Shown: positions 33,116-44,594 of the stretch, piece by piece | Position numbering within the stretch: the stretch's first letter is position 1 | Layout of the letters: the number at the start of each line of letters is the position of its first letter | Origin: Ulva prolifera | Taxonomy: Eukaryota > Chlorophyta > Ulvophyceae > Ulvales > Ulvaceae | DNA length: 64,000 nucleotides | Direction: 5' to 3' | Assembly (NCBI GenBank): GCA_023078555.1 | Contig: CM041203.1 | Coordinates: 4,238,538 to 4,302,537, forward strand | Program-made: the position numbers and the translations under genes | The notes under the pieces: model-generated | What the model saw: only the letters and a program-made list of their open reading frames with translations | Told to the model about the DNA's origin: nothing | The model's database searches: none

Positions 33116-34720
33116 CCCTTCTGCACTCGCATCGTCTGACCGCGCACGCCGCGCCGTGCAGGGTTTCGGAGGATCACCGCGGCAGAGTACATCGCGGTGT
33201 CGCACGTGTTTGCGCTCAACGCCGCCATCATCGCGCAGGGCCGCATGGTCGGCTGGAGCCAGGAGCCCGCCTTCCCGACGTCGGAGTACTACCTGCTGCA
33301 GGTCCGTGCGCTACACGCGCTGCGCGTGCTGTGCATGCTTCGCTTGTTGTGTGTGCTGCAGTTATACGTGCTGAATGTGCTGTGTGGGATGCATGCTGCG
33401 CGTGCTGTGTATGCTGAGCGCGCTGCGTGGGCTGCGCTCTAGCGGGCCTGGTGCTGCCACCTGATGCAATGTGCATATGTTTGTGTGTGCCGCTGCCGGA
33501 AAGGCTGCGTGGTGCTGTGAGACCTGCGATGATGTGTTTCGAGTGGCGGTGTCGTGTGCTTCAGCCCCGCCATGCTCCTCTGACCTGCTGAATGTTGTTG
33601 ACGCTCCTCACATCATGGTACTCATACAAGCGTCTGCTGCAGTGCGGTAAGGAGCTGGCGATGACGGGGTCCTACATCGCCCGCACCGTGCTCGCGTGGT
33701 GGTTCTGGGTGTCGCTGTACGACGACATGCTGTGCCCCGGCGCCGCCGGCCCCACCTACGCCTTCTTCTTCGCAAAGGTGCGTCCCCCTGCCACGCCCGT
33801 GGCTCGCACGGTACGTTTGCTGGCAGTTGCAAGTCTCTGCGCATGCATGCGTAGCTTGCACGGTACGTGTTCTGGCACCGCCCCTCTGCGGGTCCCTGCC
33901 GCCTCCCTGTGTGGACACAGGCCGTGCGTCAGGGTGCTGATGCATGCTTGGTAGATTTTTTGAAAGTCAAATCGATCAGGTCTTCGGCGTATGAACGTAG
34001 CCCAAGCTGTTTTTTTAGCGTATGCCAGTTCTCCGTTATCCGCAATACTCTCTATCTCTTGTGACGAATCAAATTCTATAACGATGAGCTGTGCTTCAAT
34101 CGCAGACGGTCGCATGTGGTGCCGCATCGGAGTCATGCGTCTCGCCGTCTCGTCTACCTGCCCCCCGGGCTGCCCCGGCCAATGCCCCCCTAGGAATCGT
34201 GCGCGCTGACCTGCTTTTGCGCCCCCCCCCCCCCCCCCCCCCCTTCCCTCCCTCCTCTGGCGACACGATCGCATGCATGCAGGTCGAGGCCTTCGGCTGG
34301 TTCCGCGTCCTCGCGATCATCGCGCTCGCGCTCGCAGCCCTGCAGCTGCCGTTTGTCATGGCCTTCATGGACGAGAACGACACCTGGAAGCTGCAGTACC
34401 GCGTCACGCTCGCGATCTTCGCGTTCTCGGCCGTCGGCGCGGAGCTCACGCTGCACTGGAACGGCGTTCACGGCGCGCACGCGATCCGCCACGACCGCAT
34501 CGCCGAGGTCCTCGCGCTGCTCATCGGCGGCAAGAGCCTCGTGTGGGCGGCCCTGAAGCCACAGCGGGAGAGCGACCCGCTGGTGCTGCTCGTGAGGGAC
34601 GCGGCGCACCGCATCCCGGTCGCGTGGCCGTATGCCGGGCTAGATCTGCAGGGCCTGCTGGACCTGCTTGACCGCGCGCGGCTGCCCGGCCGCATGATCC
34701 GTCAGGCGATCTCCGTATGA
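31917..34720 (+). CDS. Predicted multi-pass membrane protein, unknown family
   Basis: Well-supported exons are 31917-32126 (MEAPDGDCIPPTVQFVGL start, donor AGT|GTAGGT), 33162-33301, 33643-33777 and 34283-34720 (stop). The last three join in phase through GTCCGT, GTGCGT and TGCAG signals. At least one exon between 32126 and 33162 is missing; a candidate lies at about 32200-32440. Hydrophobic segments include LICASYLVLMM, WLLNAVLLVCIF, SHVFALNAAIIA, TVLAWWFWVSLY, VLAIIALALAALQLPFVMAF and VTLAIFAFSAVGAELTL, giving about five or six membrane spans. Tryptophan-rich loops and a hydrophilic C-terminal tail follow. No transporter or enzyme signature was recognised. Two introns carry long poly-C runs shortly before their 3' splice sites. 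Confidence 0.6.
32526..32666 (+). repeat. Two repeat C copies in direct orientation
   Basis: GGCGGTGCTACC then CGCTTTGTCCTCGTAACAC at about 32526-32572, and GGCGGTGCTACCGGCCACTC then CGGCTTTGTCCTTGTAACAC at about 32619-32659. They lie in an intron of the membrane-protein gene. Confidence 0.6.
33085..33114 (+). repeat. Poly-C run of 30 nt in intron
   Basis: A pure C homopolymer 47 nt upstream of the 3' splice site of exon 33162. It could serve as part of the pyrimidine tract. Confidence 0.9.
34222..34243 (+). repeat. Poly-C run of about 22 nt in intron
   Basis: Pure C followed by TTCCCTCCCTCCTCT, about 40 nt upstream of the 3' splice site of exon 34283. Confidence 0.9.
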
Positions 34721-35000
34721 CGAATGATGCGATTGCCGCGTCCATGCGTGTTCCGCAGATATGCGTGCGTTGCACATGCGTGGCGCACCGCGGCCACAGT
34801 TGGCCGTGCTGGCCCCCCTGTGCCAGCACGTCCCTGGTTGTCCGTGCCGCGGCCTGACAGCATGAGAGGCATGCATGCGGCTCAAGTGTGCGGTGCACCC
34901 GGGAAGAGCGGCTCTCGCCCCGTTCACAGGGTGCTGTCGGGGAGTCGGCAGTTGTGCAACATGCGCTCGCAGCCACCCCGCAGGGTGTGAGAGGCCCGCG

Positions 35001-35040
<40 letters not shown>

Positions 35041-36250
35041 CCGGGGTTCTCCCCGGCTCGCAGCTAAAGAACACCCGCAGCCAGAGTTGCGCTCGGCATC
35101 GCAGACCCGTTCAGGGTTCTGTCATTCACATCCGGCGAACCCTGCCGCTGCCACCGCTCCCCGGGGGCGCTGATATAGATCTGGTGGTGGAAGCGCTGCA
35201 GCGGCGGGGATAGGGTGCTGGGAGCCAGAACGGTGCCGGGGGAAGATGCTACTGAAGGAACATGCTGCCCCGCAATCAACGCAGGCAACACTTCCGCAGC
35301 CTGGCAATCGTCTCACGGCGATGAGGGTATTGCACATGAAGTGCTGCGGAACCCAGGGGTCCGTCTGCGCGGGGCTCCAGAGGGTGGCCGGCACGGAGGC
35401 CGCCCGCGGCTGCAATGCCCACCGCGCTGCCGTGTGCTGCGCAGCATGCATGTGCCCATGAGTCAACTATGATAGCCCAGTTCCTCGTCCTCCTGCACGC
35501 TCCATGGCCGGCGGCTGCGGGGGGCACAGGGCCGGACGACGGCAGGGCCCCGCCCCGCCCCCCTCCCTCGACCCTCGCTCTGCTGCCTCCAGCGGGCATG
35601 CATGCACGACTGCTTGCGCACCCGCACCCGCCGTAACTGCGGGCAAGCCGTAGGGGCGTCCACGGCCGTTGCAATCCACAGCCTCTCGACCGCGTTGCTG
35701 CGGTGGGCGAGACCTCCCGAGGCTGTGGCGTAGGAACCATCGTCCCTCGATGTAGCGGCCCCGGGACGTCCCCCCCGGCATCAGGGTGCATGCGTGATGA
35801 AGTAGTGGGTAGTGCTGTTTCCTCAGGGTGTATCGGCGCATGCGATCGAGCCCCGCTACGGCGGACGGCGCGGTGCGGCCTCTGGGGTTGCACCTGCATG
35901 CATGTGTGTTGCAGGCCGTGAGGGCCGTCTGTCTGCGGCCTGACATGCATGGGGCAGGGCGTGCCAGCGGAGCGAGCCCGCCACTGTGGTGCCGCAGGCG
36001 TCGCCTGCGCTCCGGCGGACGCTGCGTGCTGTGCGCGCTGTGGGACACCTCCGCATGCCAGTGTTGGGTCGTCGGTCCCGATCACATAGAACAATGCCAA
36101 ATATTCAGGTTTGATTTCTGGATGGCAGCCGCGAATGCTTTGCAGGGCGGCCCAGCGCGGCTGCATGCTGTGGGTCTGTATCCACCGGCACATGCATAGC
36201 CATCGCCGTCGTGGATCTGCAGCGTGGGCAATGCACAGGTAGAGACAATT
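34721..36250. other. Intergenic region with poly-C run and repeat A3
   Basis: No gene is supported. A 32-nt poly-C run is at 35007-35038. Repeat A3 is at 36060-36158. Open frames on both strands are Arg/Pro-rich, as expected by chance at this base composition. Confidence 0.4.
36060..36158. repeat. Repeat A3
   Basis: It starts AGTGTTGGGTCGTCGG and shares CCCGATCACATAGAACAATG with A1 and A2, plus TTTGATTTCTGGATGGCAGC. The right terminus is degraded (GGCCCAGCGC instead of GACCCAACAC). Confidence 0.65.
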
Positions 36251-36419
36251 TCAGTTCAGTAGATGCTTGGGTGAGGAGGAGGGAGTGCTACAAGTACATG
36301 GATGTGTGCAGTACGATCGTGATGTGCTTGTGATAGAGGCGGTGCTGCATAGAGGGCGAGGCTGCTTTGCCAGTCCCCTTGCAGTGTCTGGCACGCCTGT
36401 GTCGAGAGCACACACGTAG

Positions 36420-36535
36420 CTACATTTTGCCGCCAGCAGTCCAGTCGATGTACAGCTCCCTGATGGCATCCCATGGGATAGGCAACTGTGAGAGGATTCG
36501 TTGGTGTTGACCAATGAATGTAGTAACATCACCTT

Positions 36536-36566
<31 letters not shown>

Positions 36567-36890
36567 ACTCGGTGTCTGTTGTTGTTGTTGTTGCTGCTGT
36601 GGAAGCGCGTGTGTGTTTGCATTTGCTGTTGTGTGATCACTGCTATGTTTCACCGAGTTCACGATGTGTCTGAGCCTGGCGTTCCACCGTTGCACGTGTT
36701 GGAGTTCAAGTGAGAATCGTGATGCCTGGTGCTGGTTGTGCATGTCCAAAACATGCGACTCTCCAGTGCTCCTATGTATGATTCTGCTGAATGCTTTGAG
36801 ATGATTCCAGTGAGTGTCGATGCTCAAACACAATAAAGAACTCATCTGAGTAACTGATGCGTATGGTACGTCGATATCATCGATGCACAA
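36420..36890 (-). other. Possible minus-strand exon(s) divergent from NOP10
   Basis: Frames such as IDTHWNHLKAFSRIIHRSTG and FIGQHQRILSQLPIPWDAIR look protein-like and end before a GTAGCTAC donor-like site near 36424. A (TG)n tract (about 36539-36567) and TTG repeats lie between them, so an intron is likely. No family was recognised. Confidence 0.25.
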
Positions 36891-37220
36891 TGCCTGTTAA
36901 CGTGGCAGCCGCCCACTCAAGTGGCTGCAAGGGTACTGCTACTGTGATGCCCTCACCGAAGCTGTGCAGTGCGTCGGTGCAGACGATCTCGATCATTGGC
37001 TAGAATATGCGCAGTTCCGGGAGCTGTTTGATCGCATGTGGACGGATGGTGTGTGAAGAATTTATTCAGGCAATGAGAACAGCAGCAGCCGAGTTGGGGA
37101 CAGCGCCAAGACACGGTCTGTACGCATAAGGAGAAGAAGAACAGCATAGCGATACATAGCTGTGGCCTAAACCAGTGTCTCATTAGCTGATCACCCCGAG
37201 ATTCGGAATCCAGCGTCACA

Positions 37221-37504
37221 ATGTATTTGATGTACTATGTCGACGATGAAGGCAAGCGTGTTTACACGCTGCAAGTGCGTAGCCCTTTGCAGTATATCAA
37301 CATTGCTACACCCTTCTTACCACAGCATGAACTGATGTCTGAATCAGCGCCTCTCAACTGCAGAAGGAAGGGCCAGACGGCAAGCCCACTGTGTCGGCAC
37401 ACCCCGCCAGGTTTTCGCCCGATGATAAATTCTCTCGCGAAAGGATCACGCTGAAGAAGCGTTTTGGACTTCTTCCTACACAGCTGCCACCACCTGAATA
37501 CTGA
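37221..37504 (+). CDS. NOP10: H/ACA ribonucleoprotein complex subunit NOP10
   Basis: Two exons, 37221-37274 and 37364-37504, are joined at CAA|GTGCGT and CTGCAG| in phase and give 64 residues, the usual length. The protein opens [18 protein letters not shown] and continues [20 protein letters not shown], then [18 protein letters not shown] and a PPPEY C-terminus, all hallmarks of NOP10. NOP10 is a core subunit of H/ACA snoRNPs with dyskerin/Cbf5, NHP2 and GAR1. It positions the guide RNA for pseudouridylation of rRNA and is also part of telomerase RNP in some lineages. Eukaryotic NOP10 keeps only a remnant of the archaeal zinc ribbon, and no Cys pairs are present here. Confidence 0.97.
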
Positions 37505-38724
37505 GAAGCGCGCTTCAACATGCCTGCTCCAGCGGCAACTGGTGCTGAACAAGAAATCGTAAATTATGCAACTGCAGAGATTTGATACCGCAGTATGAAG
37601 CACAGGCTTCTCCATGTACCTATGTAATCACTTAATGCAATTTCACACTCAAATCTGCTGATCTTTGGCGTAGCTGCTTTGGTACTGCGCTGCAGGCACT
37701 GTTGCACCCAATGCCCGAACCTTCACTTGCACCAGTAGGGGAAATGCCTTGAAAGACGATGAGCGCTCTCCTCGTTCTCTGCGTCGTAGACAAGGCATCA
37801 CCTGTGCTTGCGGACTGCATGGTGCAGTGAGTATGGCTGCCATGAGCCATGACAGCTAGAGCTGTATTGAGCCTCATTCCAGCTTATTGAGCGTGAGCCA
37901 GGGCACGCTCACGTGTGCAAAGCAATGCATTATTATAATGCGTTTTACACTGCGTGGTGTAGTGAACCTCTTGCTACTACTTTGTGCAGCTCTTTGTGGC
38001 ATGTGGTTCGGGACTCCAGTGCACCTGTGGCCGCCACTGCTAGCGCACATGTTGCTGTGTATTGTCCCGTCCCAGCCAGTAGATGCATGGAATAGATGGT
38101 CGAGCCATCGACACAGGAGTGGCTTTGTTGCTGTGTGCTGAACTAGTTACCGCTGCTCACAATGATCAGCCTGCATCCATGCGTGTGCTGAAAGCGAAGA
38201 CTCGTGCATTGGACATTGACGTTGCCACAGGCGAAGCTGTAGGAAATTAGTGCAGCGATGATCTCCACACACACAACAATAATCCATTTCTGTCATGGAA
38301 TTCTGTAGCAGTCCCGACACACTGGCCAGAGGGCACACCGGGCTGACTGCTGAATGATTATTTGAAAATTGTTCTATTTTTGAAAGAGATATGTTCTGTG
38401 GACAGAGCTACCTCTGTCAACACGGTGCACTTTCGATCCTCTTCACTTACAGTGCTCTTTCGCAACTGTATGTTTGATAATTTTTTGTTTGCTGCTGCTC
38501 CGCTCACTGCCGTCAACTATTCAGAACAGATTAGTTTACACATAAGGACACTAGAAAGAATAACGGCTAGAACCCGGGAAGCCTCAGGCGTGCAACTGCT
38601 ACTTTTTAAAGTGTGCCGATGAGGAGATTGAAGAGTCCTGCGTCAACTGAGCACTCTTGAATCTTCGTAGGATACACATTGCTTTGGGTGTCATTATTGG
38701 TGTGCACATGACTCCAACTTGAAC
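37505..38724. other. Intergenic region without a supported gene
   Basis: Short protein-like stretches occur on the minus strand (for example at 37640-37800 and 38170-38250) but none could be spliced into a model. AT content is higher here than in the left half of the window. Confidence 0.3.
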
Positions 38725-39558
38725 TCATCTCCTCTGGAAGCCAGTCTTGCTGTTGCCCCGAAGTACAGCCTTCATAGGCTTGTTAGCCTTTGTGCGCTTC
38801 ATGACCTCCCTTTTCACTTTGAACAACGCTGCGCGCTGTTGTAGGCTTTGCGTAGCTGACTTGGGAACGATCTTGCGAGGTTTGCTTGCAGCCAGTGTGG
38901 CCTGTAGTTGTTGGTCTGCTTGCTTCAGTGCATCTCTTGACTTCCGTAGCCTGAGTTCGGCTTCTGTCACACGAAAGTCTACAGCTTGCCTCCAATCGCC
39001 TGCACGTGTCTGGTATGAGATTGCTGCAGACTGTCAGCACACGACTGTGGCGCATACTGACACGCACATGCAGCAAGTGCCAAGTTAGGGCATGGCAACT
39101 ATACATGCACACCTAGAGGTACCTCAAACGATGGTCCCATTCGTAGGATATGTTTTTTCCTCTCTGTGTGCTTCAGTAATGCTTTCTTGTTCAGGTGTTC
39201 AGTAGGTTGTATCCGGTTTTCAGTTCTTGCAGCATCATAGCCATACTTCCTGCAATCATGATTCCGGGTTCTACCAGAACGTATGCAATTCACAGATGTT
39301 AGCCCAAATCAGCGGGCGGGGCCCCGTGGGATACTGCAGCCCTCCATCGCGTAGATTGACGCGGCGATGTGCACAGCCAGAAAGGGATGCTGGAGGAGCA
39401 GCACCTGACGAAAATGGAGTACCACAGCGGCCATGTCTCTCCAATTAGATCCTGCCCAGAAGCTTGTTCAGACTTCCACTCGGCGCGTCGCAGTTCTTTC
39501 TCGTTCATAGCGGACAGGGCAAAATCGATAGCGTCGATGGGGGCTCGGCTGATATCGC
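38725..39558 (-). CDS. Conserved-looking basic helical protein, C-terminal three exons
   Basis: Exons 39558-39405, 39249-39113 and 38999-38725 join in phase (donors GTGCTG and GTGTGC) and give 188 residues to a stop. The product reads IDAIDFALSAMNEKELRR, ETWPLWYSIFVRKYGYDAAR, then LLKHTERKKHILRMGPSF. A long charged helix follows (EAELRLRKSRDALKQADQQL), then a very basic tail ending KAVLRGNSKTGFQRR. The tail suggests RNA or ribosome binding, possibly nucleolar or organellar, but that is inference. The 5' exon must start in phase 1; a candidate ends near 39690 (GTACGT donor). No family name can be given. Confidence 0.55.
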
Positions 39559-39689
39559 CTGCGCGAGGCACGCTGTGAAAAACTACAGGGATGCTATGTC
39601 ACAGCACTCTGTATGTTTGAAGGGTCGTGAGGTGATTTCGGAAACACATCTGTAAGCAGCTCGTGGCATGTAGGCAAGCAAAACGTACC

Positions 39690-41185
39690 AATGTGATGCC
39701 GTGATCGCGTGAGCTGCGCCTTGCACAAGCTGAGCAAGGAAGGTATGCGCTTCGGTGTGTTGTTCATCTGGGCTGGGGCTGTGAATGTAACGAACGACTT
39801 CGCAGTGGTCGGTGCTCTCGCCTTTTCTGTCGACAGCTGCCCCCAATTTCCCAGTCCACGGCACAGCGACGAAGTTCACGGGCTTGCTAAAATCTGCAGC
39901 CGTGGAGTAAGATCGTGAGTCTCTCTTGTCCTGGCCACGATAAACTCCAGACGACAGAAGCGGGATTGCTTGACACCAGAGCTTCGCTATGCAGCAATCG
40001 CATGTCAGAAACACGAAGGCTCTGTTGGGTGCGTGGACGGGGGTTGGCACGTACAGTACACAAACGAGTGCGAACGACGCACCGCTGGACATGCCCCACA
40101 CCCGCGCTCGTTGCCACGAAGAGAGCGCGCATGTCGACAGGCGCCAATGAATTGATAATTTGCATCTTCGAAATCCATGGGGTGTGTACTTGCTGAAGCT
40201 AATTCTAGCGGACACGTGCAACGGGCCTTATACGATGCGCACAAGGAGGTGTCCTGATCCTGATGTGCTACCTGCCTCTCCGACCGCGTCCTTGTAGCAC
40301 ACGGGGCATGGCCAGCCGGCTGCGCACAAGTCTTGCTCTGCCCCTATGCCCCGGAGACACAGCAACCTAGCTAAGGCCGGCAGGCTCATTGACAGTCGCA
40401 GCATGCAGGGGCTTTCCACCATCCTCCCCCCAACCAAAGTTACACCAAACACAGAGAAAAAAGCTCCCAGCCTCAGAACCACACACTGAACTCGCACGCA
40501 ATACTAGAACACAAGCAGCAAGGTCGAGCCAGCTGCGCGGCCACACAACACAGCGGCATCGCCGCCTACCCTCACTATCCTCACACATCTTCCGCAGATG
40601 CATGCCTGAGAGGTGTCCTGGCAGCGACGCACCCGGCGCATCACTTCCCTGCAACATCGCACAGGCGCCGTCGGCTACGGGATGGCGGTGCCCCAAAAGA
40701 AACTGTAAGCGCAGAAGCAGCAAGCACGCCGACGCCTCCTTCACCGCCAGGTCAGCGTCCCTCTACATCTCCGCACCGCTACATCTCACCTCTACATCCC
40801 ACCTGAGTCAGCATGCGCAGATGATCTTCATCAAGCAGCACTGCAGTCTGCACCCGGCGGCCTCGGCTGCCCACCCTGGCCCCACCTGTCCACCCCACAG
40901 ACGGTGCTTGGCGCGGAGCTCCGCCACTGGAAGGGAGGCTGCACGAAGAGGCTGCACTGCCTTGCTTCCGGACACCCTCTGCCAGGGAGGCCCCGCTATT
41001 GTCGCCGCACCATCCCACGCCCGCAGGGCAATACTACGCCCTGCTCCGCCCAGCGACTCTCGCACAAAGGGCCTCTGCGGGCGCTGCTTGACAGAGGCCC
41101 ACAGCGAGCAGCGCAAAGCCTCCTCACACTACGGGCGTCCGCCCAACAGCACCAGCTCGCAGCCTTGCATGCTGCCACAGCCATT

Positions 41186-41255
<70 letters not shown>

Positions 41256-41452
41256 TTCCCCCCCCCCCCCCCCGGCCACATACTCTGTGCAGGGTGCCAC
41301 GGCCTCACTCCCTGGCAGCCCTTCCGCTCGGCAGCTGTACCTCAGTCCCCCGTGAAGGGCCCCGCTGCCGTAATCCGTAAGGATCCTGGTGATGTTCCCC
41401 TCCGCAGCCTCACTTCGCCGGGCCTCGATTCTCCATGACGGGCCCTGCGGCG
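39690..41452. other. Region without a supported complete gene; long poly-C block at its right end
   Basis: A minus stretch at about 39740-39905 (VNFVAVPWTGKLGAAVDRKG, TDHCEVVRYIHSPSPDEQ) looks coding and may be the 5' part of the adjacent basic-protein gene. A repeat C copy is near 40265-40302. The plus frame across 40400-41430 is proline-rich only because of the poly-C block. Confidence 0.35.
41187..41273 (+). repeat. Poly-C block, 69 nt pure C then TT then 16 C
   Basis: It is the longest homopolymer in the window and lies about 180 bp past the stop codon of the minus-strand CPBP protease gene, so that gene's transcript would read it as poly-G. Assembly length error is possible. Confidence 0.9.
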
Positions 41453-43890
41453 TCACTCCCCTAGGATTTCGGTGAGCGAGAGGCCGCTGTTGACGAGCGC
41501 GAAGAGCATCGCGACGACCGTCGAGTTCCAGGCGGCGTGGATGGCGATGCTGGTGAGCAGGTTGCGGCTGCGGCCGTACGCGAGGCCCATGATGAAGCCG
41601 AGCGCGACGAGCTGCGGGAAGTCCCGCAGGCTGAGGTGGCACGCGGCAAAGACGACGGAGGAGAGCGCCGCGGCGGCGGGGAGGGACATGTAGCGCGTGA
41701 GGGACGTCAGCAGGAAGCCCCGGAAGATGGTCTCCTCGAGGATCGGGGCGAGAACACCTGCATGCATGCGCAGCCACTGTTTGACGCCGGGACGGCACCT
41801 GCGGCAGTCCTCGGATCCTGGAATTGGCACCGGCACGCCGCCGTGGATGAGCACGCACTGTCTTCACATGTCAAGACAGAGGAACCCTGGATTCATTGAG
41901 GCGTACGCGTGAGAGGGCATTGACGACTCCGGATGAACCAGACCACATGCCGAAGGGGTCAACCACATGGACACCCCCCTCAGACATGTGCTTCGCGAGT
42001 GATGTGACAGCGATGCTGCTGTCGGGAGCAGCGTGTGTGCATCGGGGTCATGTATGCCGCGGCAGCTTGGCTGAGCAAGGGCCGGTGCCGCAGATGGTCG
42101 GTGTGTGATGGTACAGGCGCCTGCCTGGCTGTGGCCGAGGACGGCCACGTGGTGCAGTGACACCCGGTGGAGCGATGCGGGGGGGGGGGGGGGGTCACCA
42201 CAGCTGGACAGCTGCATGGATGGACCGCTCACAGACCCTATACATTTTGGACTGTTCCTTCTGCATTGTATGAATGTATAGGACAGAGGCCGGGCATCGA
42301 GCCGTTGCTAGGAGTTAACATGCAGACCCACTCACGCAGTCATGGCACTAGGCCGGGTACGAGCACGTACCACAGCCCTGCCGGTGATGCCAGCCAAAGA
42401 TTGAAGCCCCGCGCGTATGCATGCATGATCACAGCATTGTAGACACAGACGGTAGCAGGGAGCCACGCGTGTGGGAGACTGCCGGAGGCCCGTGCAGGGG
42501 AACTGCTGCAAAGTGCTACTGCTGCACCAGGGTGAGTGGTGGGAAGGTGCGGACAGTGTCAAAGGGGTAGGGCCATGCAAGAGAGAGGCGCAGGGCGCAC
42601 CGGTGACGATCAACAGGTTGATGAAAATCTTGGGGTCGACGGTCTCGACGAGACCCGCCACCGCGTCCACGGTCCCCCGGCCGCTGCTCATCTCCTGAGG
42701 CAGCAAGCTGAACACCGTGGAAGAGACGATGATGGCGACAGGGGCCACGAGGAGTCCGACGACTGACCACACAGCCCAGCCATTGGGAAACAGGAACGGC
42801 TCGGCGAGGCTGACCCGCAGGAAGTCTTCGGGCATCTCGTCTCTATTCCTCGACGCTATGTATCTAATAAGTCCTACCCCGACAATGGTCGAAATGATCT
42901 GCACACACACACAACCGTACATGCCGTGCTGTTTGCACGACTAGTTGTGTACGGTCGGCTGCGGGGTGTTTCCAGGTGGTTTACCCCTTCGGCATATGTG
43001 GTCGCGTTAATTCGACGTTGTCAATGTCCATACAGGATACAGCACAGTACATTATATTTACTTTACTAGCTGATCTATATCGTGGCCAGGTTGCACACAG
43101 GCTGACATCGTATCGAGCACGGAGGGTGGCATATGAAGTTTCAGAGCCTACAGAGGTTTGGGAAGTCACAAGTAGGTGCAGATCAGGGGGCTTGTGTCAC
43201 ATGCTACCGTCGCATCCACCACAAACACCTGCGCCAGGCTCTGCTGTGAATGCTTCAGTGATGCGGACGTACGTAAGATGGCAGCAAAAGATGCCAAATT
43301 CTATGAGTAGATAAAGTTGTGGAGTTGTCTTGTGGATTGCAATGCTCTGGATTCTCAGCGAGAGTGCCAAGTACACAGGGCACATTGCTACCTCGTCAAA
43401 CGCTTGAGCTTTCGATAGGGGGCCACATACCTGATCAAAGAGCTGAATCTCACTTTGTTGCATAGCGGTCAAGCTCTTTAAGCTTTCTATATCCAGCACT
43501 GCGACGCTGATGGGCAAAGACAAGAGCCCAGTGAGAATGAAGGTGAGTCCCCATGCACCCATGCCAAAAACGATAGTCTGCCAACCCCAAGGAACGTCCC
43601 AAGCCGGAACATCTTTAAACTCTGCCGGGGAAAAGAAATTCCACTTGGCAAGGCCAAGTCCTGAGCCCTCGCCATCCTTCTTGGGCGACTTGAGCGTTTT
43701 CGGAGACTGCCGTCTTCCAGGAGTTTTGGATCGTGTTTCCTTGGATGGTTTAGCAGAGCACAAGCATTTCCTGTGCGGGCTAGCTACTGGAGCCCTGCAC
43801 GCGCCGGATGATCTCAACCATGTACCGTGTCGGCAGGATATTGAGGACCGACAGCACGGCACTGTGAAGCTGTATGTGAGAACGACATCA
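41453..43890 (-). CDS. CPBP-family (CAAX-like) intramembrane protease, probably plastid
   Basis: Exons about 43890-43431, 42898-42601 and 41757-41453 join in phase (donors CAG|GTATGT and ACCG|GTGCGC). The C-terminal exon has the family's catalytic motifs: EETIFRGF (EExxxR), FAACHL (FxxxH) and HAAWNS (HxxxN), which bind metal within the membrane. Earlier hydrophobic segments are FGMGAWGLTFILTGLLSLPI, IISTIVGVGLIRYIAS and AVWSVVGLLVAPVAIIV. The first exon opens Ser/Arg/Cys-rich, like a chloroplast transit peptide, and has no in-frame ATG, so the start lies in an upstream exon. Plant members sit in chloroplast membranes; their substrates are mostly unknown. The 532-nt first intron contains repeat B2 and the second contains a LINE fragment, repeat B6 and a poly-G run. 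Confidence 0.88.
41916..41976 (+). repeat. Repeat B6, diverged
   Basis: It reads GGCATTGACGACTCCGGATG, then ACCACATGCCGAAGGGGTCA, matching the B core and its ACCACATATGCCGAAGGGGT extension. It lies in a CPBP intron. Confidence 0.5.
42282..42416 (-). mobile_element. 5'-truncated LINE fragment (3' end of the 8.4-kb element)
   Basis: About 135 bp is nearly identical to 8372-8507, including the coding tail GLQSLAGITGRAVVRAR and the stop, and the terminal GGCCTCTGTCC. It is in the same orientation and sits in a CPBP intron. The flanks contain TATGAATGTAT and TATGCATGCATG, similar to the target of the full element. Confidence 0.85.
42973..43045 (-). repeat. Repeat B2
   Basis: CCAGGTGGTTTACCCCTTCG, then GCATATGTGGTCGCGTTAAT and TTGTCAATGTCCATACAGGA. 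It is an inverted copy relative to B1 and extends the family by about 30 bp on the GGTTTACC side. Confidence 0.65.
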
Positions 43891-44594
43891 CAGTTTGCCC
43901 ACACATCCAGTCTCACCCCTCAATTAAAGTACATCAAGCGCACTCCCGCATAGCGGTCTAGTCTACATGCTCGTTGAGGCGGAGGGTATCTGCACCTGTG
44001 GCTCACACGTATCGCTGTGGCTCGGACTGCCGAATTCATTGTTATTGAGGTCATATAATCATGAACGGTCAAAACTTCTTCGTTTTCTTTCACAGTGTCA
44101 TCTGTTTAGAGCTCAAACCTTCTTCCGTTGTACTGTACGTTCTGGCAGCTTAAAGCAATGCGTTGACGTCGATAGCTCATATACAGAAACACCGAACGCA
44201 ACGTGATAAATAGCAGCATGCACAGGCACGATGATTCCTGTGTAAGCACCATCAACGTGAGCATGTGCGCTATATCGACTGTCCTGACGCTCCAGCTCTG
44301 TATCGGCGAAACGCATGCATTGTGATGGAGTTTGCGCGCAACACCCAAACGGTACTCGGGAGGCCATGCCCCATTCCCAAGTTCGCAGCAAAAGATTGTG
44401 AACAAGCCAGAAAACATGTATACGAGAACAAAAGCTCTGTGATCGGGCGAAAGCAAGCAGAAGCAGCTGTGCCCACAGATGTTACAGAATGCACAATCAT
44501 CAGATGCACCTGACTCGCATCGTTGGTCCAGGATGAGTACAACGCTATAGACCCCAGCCTGTGCGCATCCAGTAACAGCAGGAAAAGCTGCTGC

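Noticed and set aside
39740..39905. Minus frame VNFVAVPWTGKLGAA with a passing likeness to the start of coronin WD repeats
   Set aside because: The similarity ends after about ten residues and no WD repeats follow.
40389..41438. 350-codon plus frame with a long poly-proline run
   Set aside because: The proline run is the 69-nt poly-C homopolymer read in frame. The rest has no domain or splice support, and the frame would change with any slip in homopolymer length.
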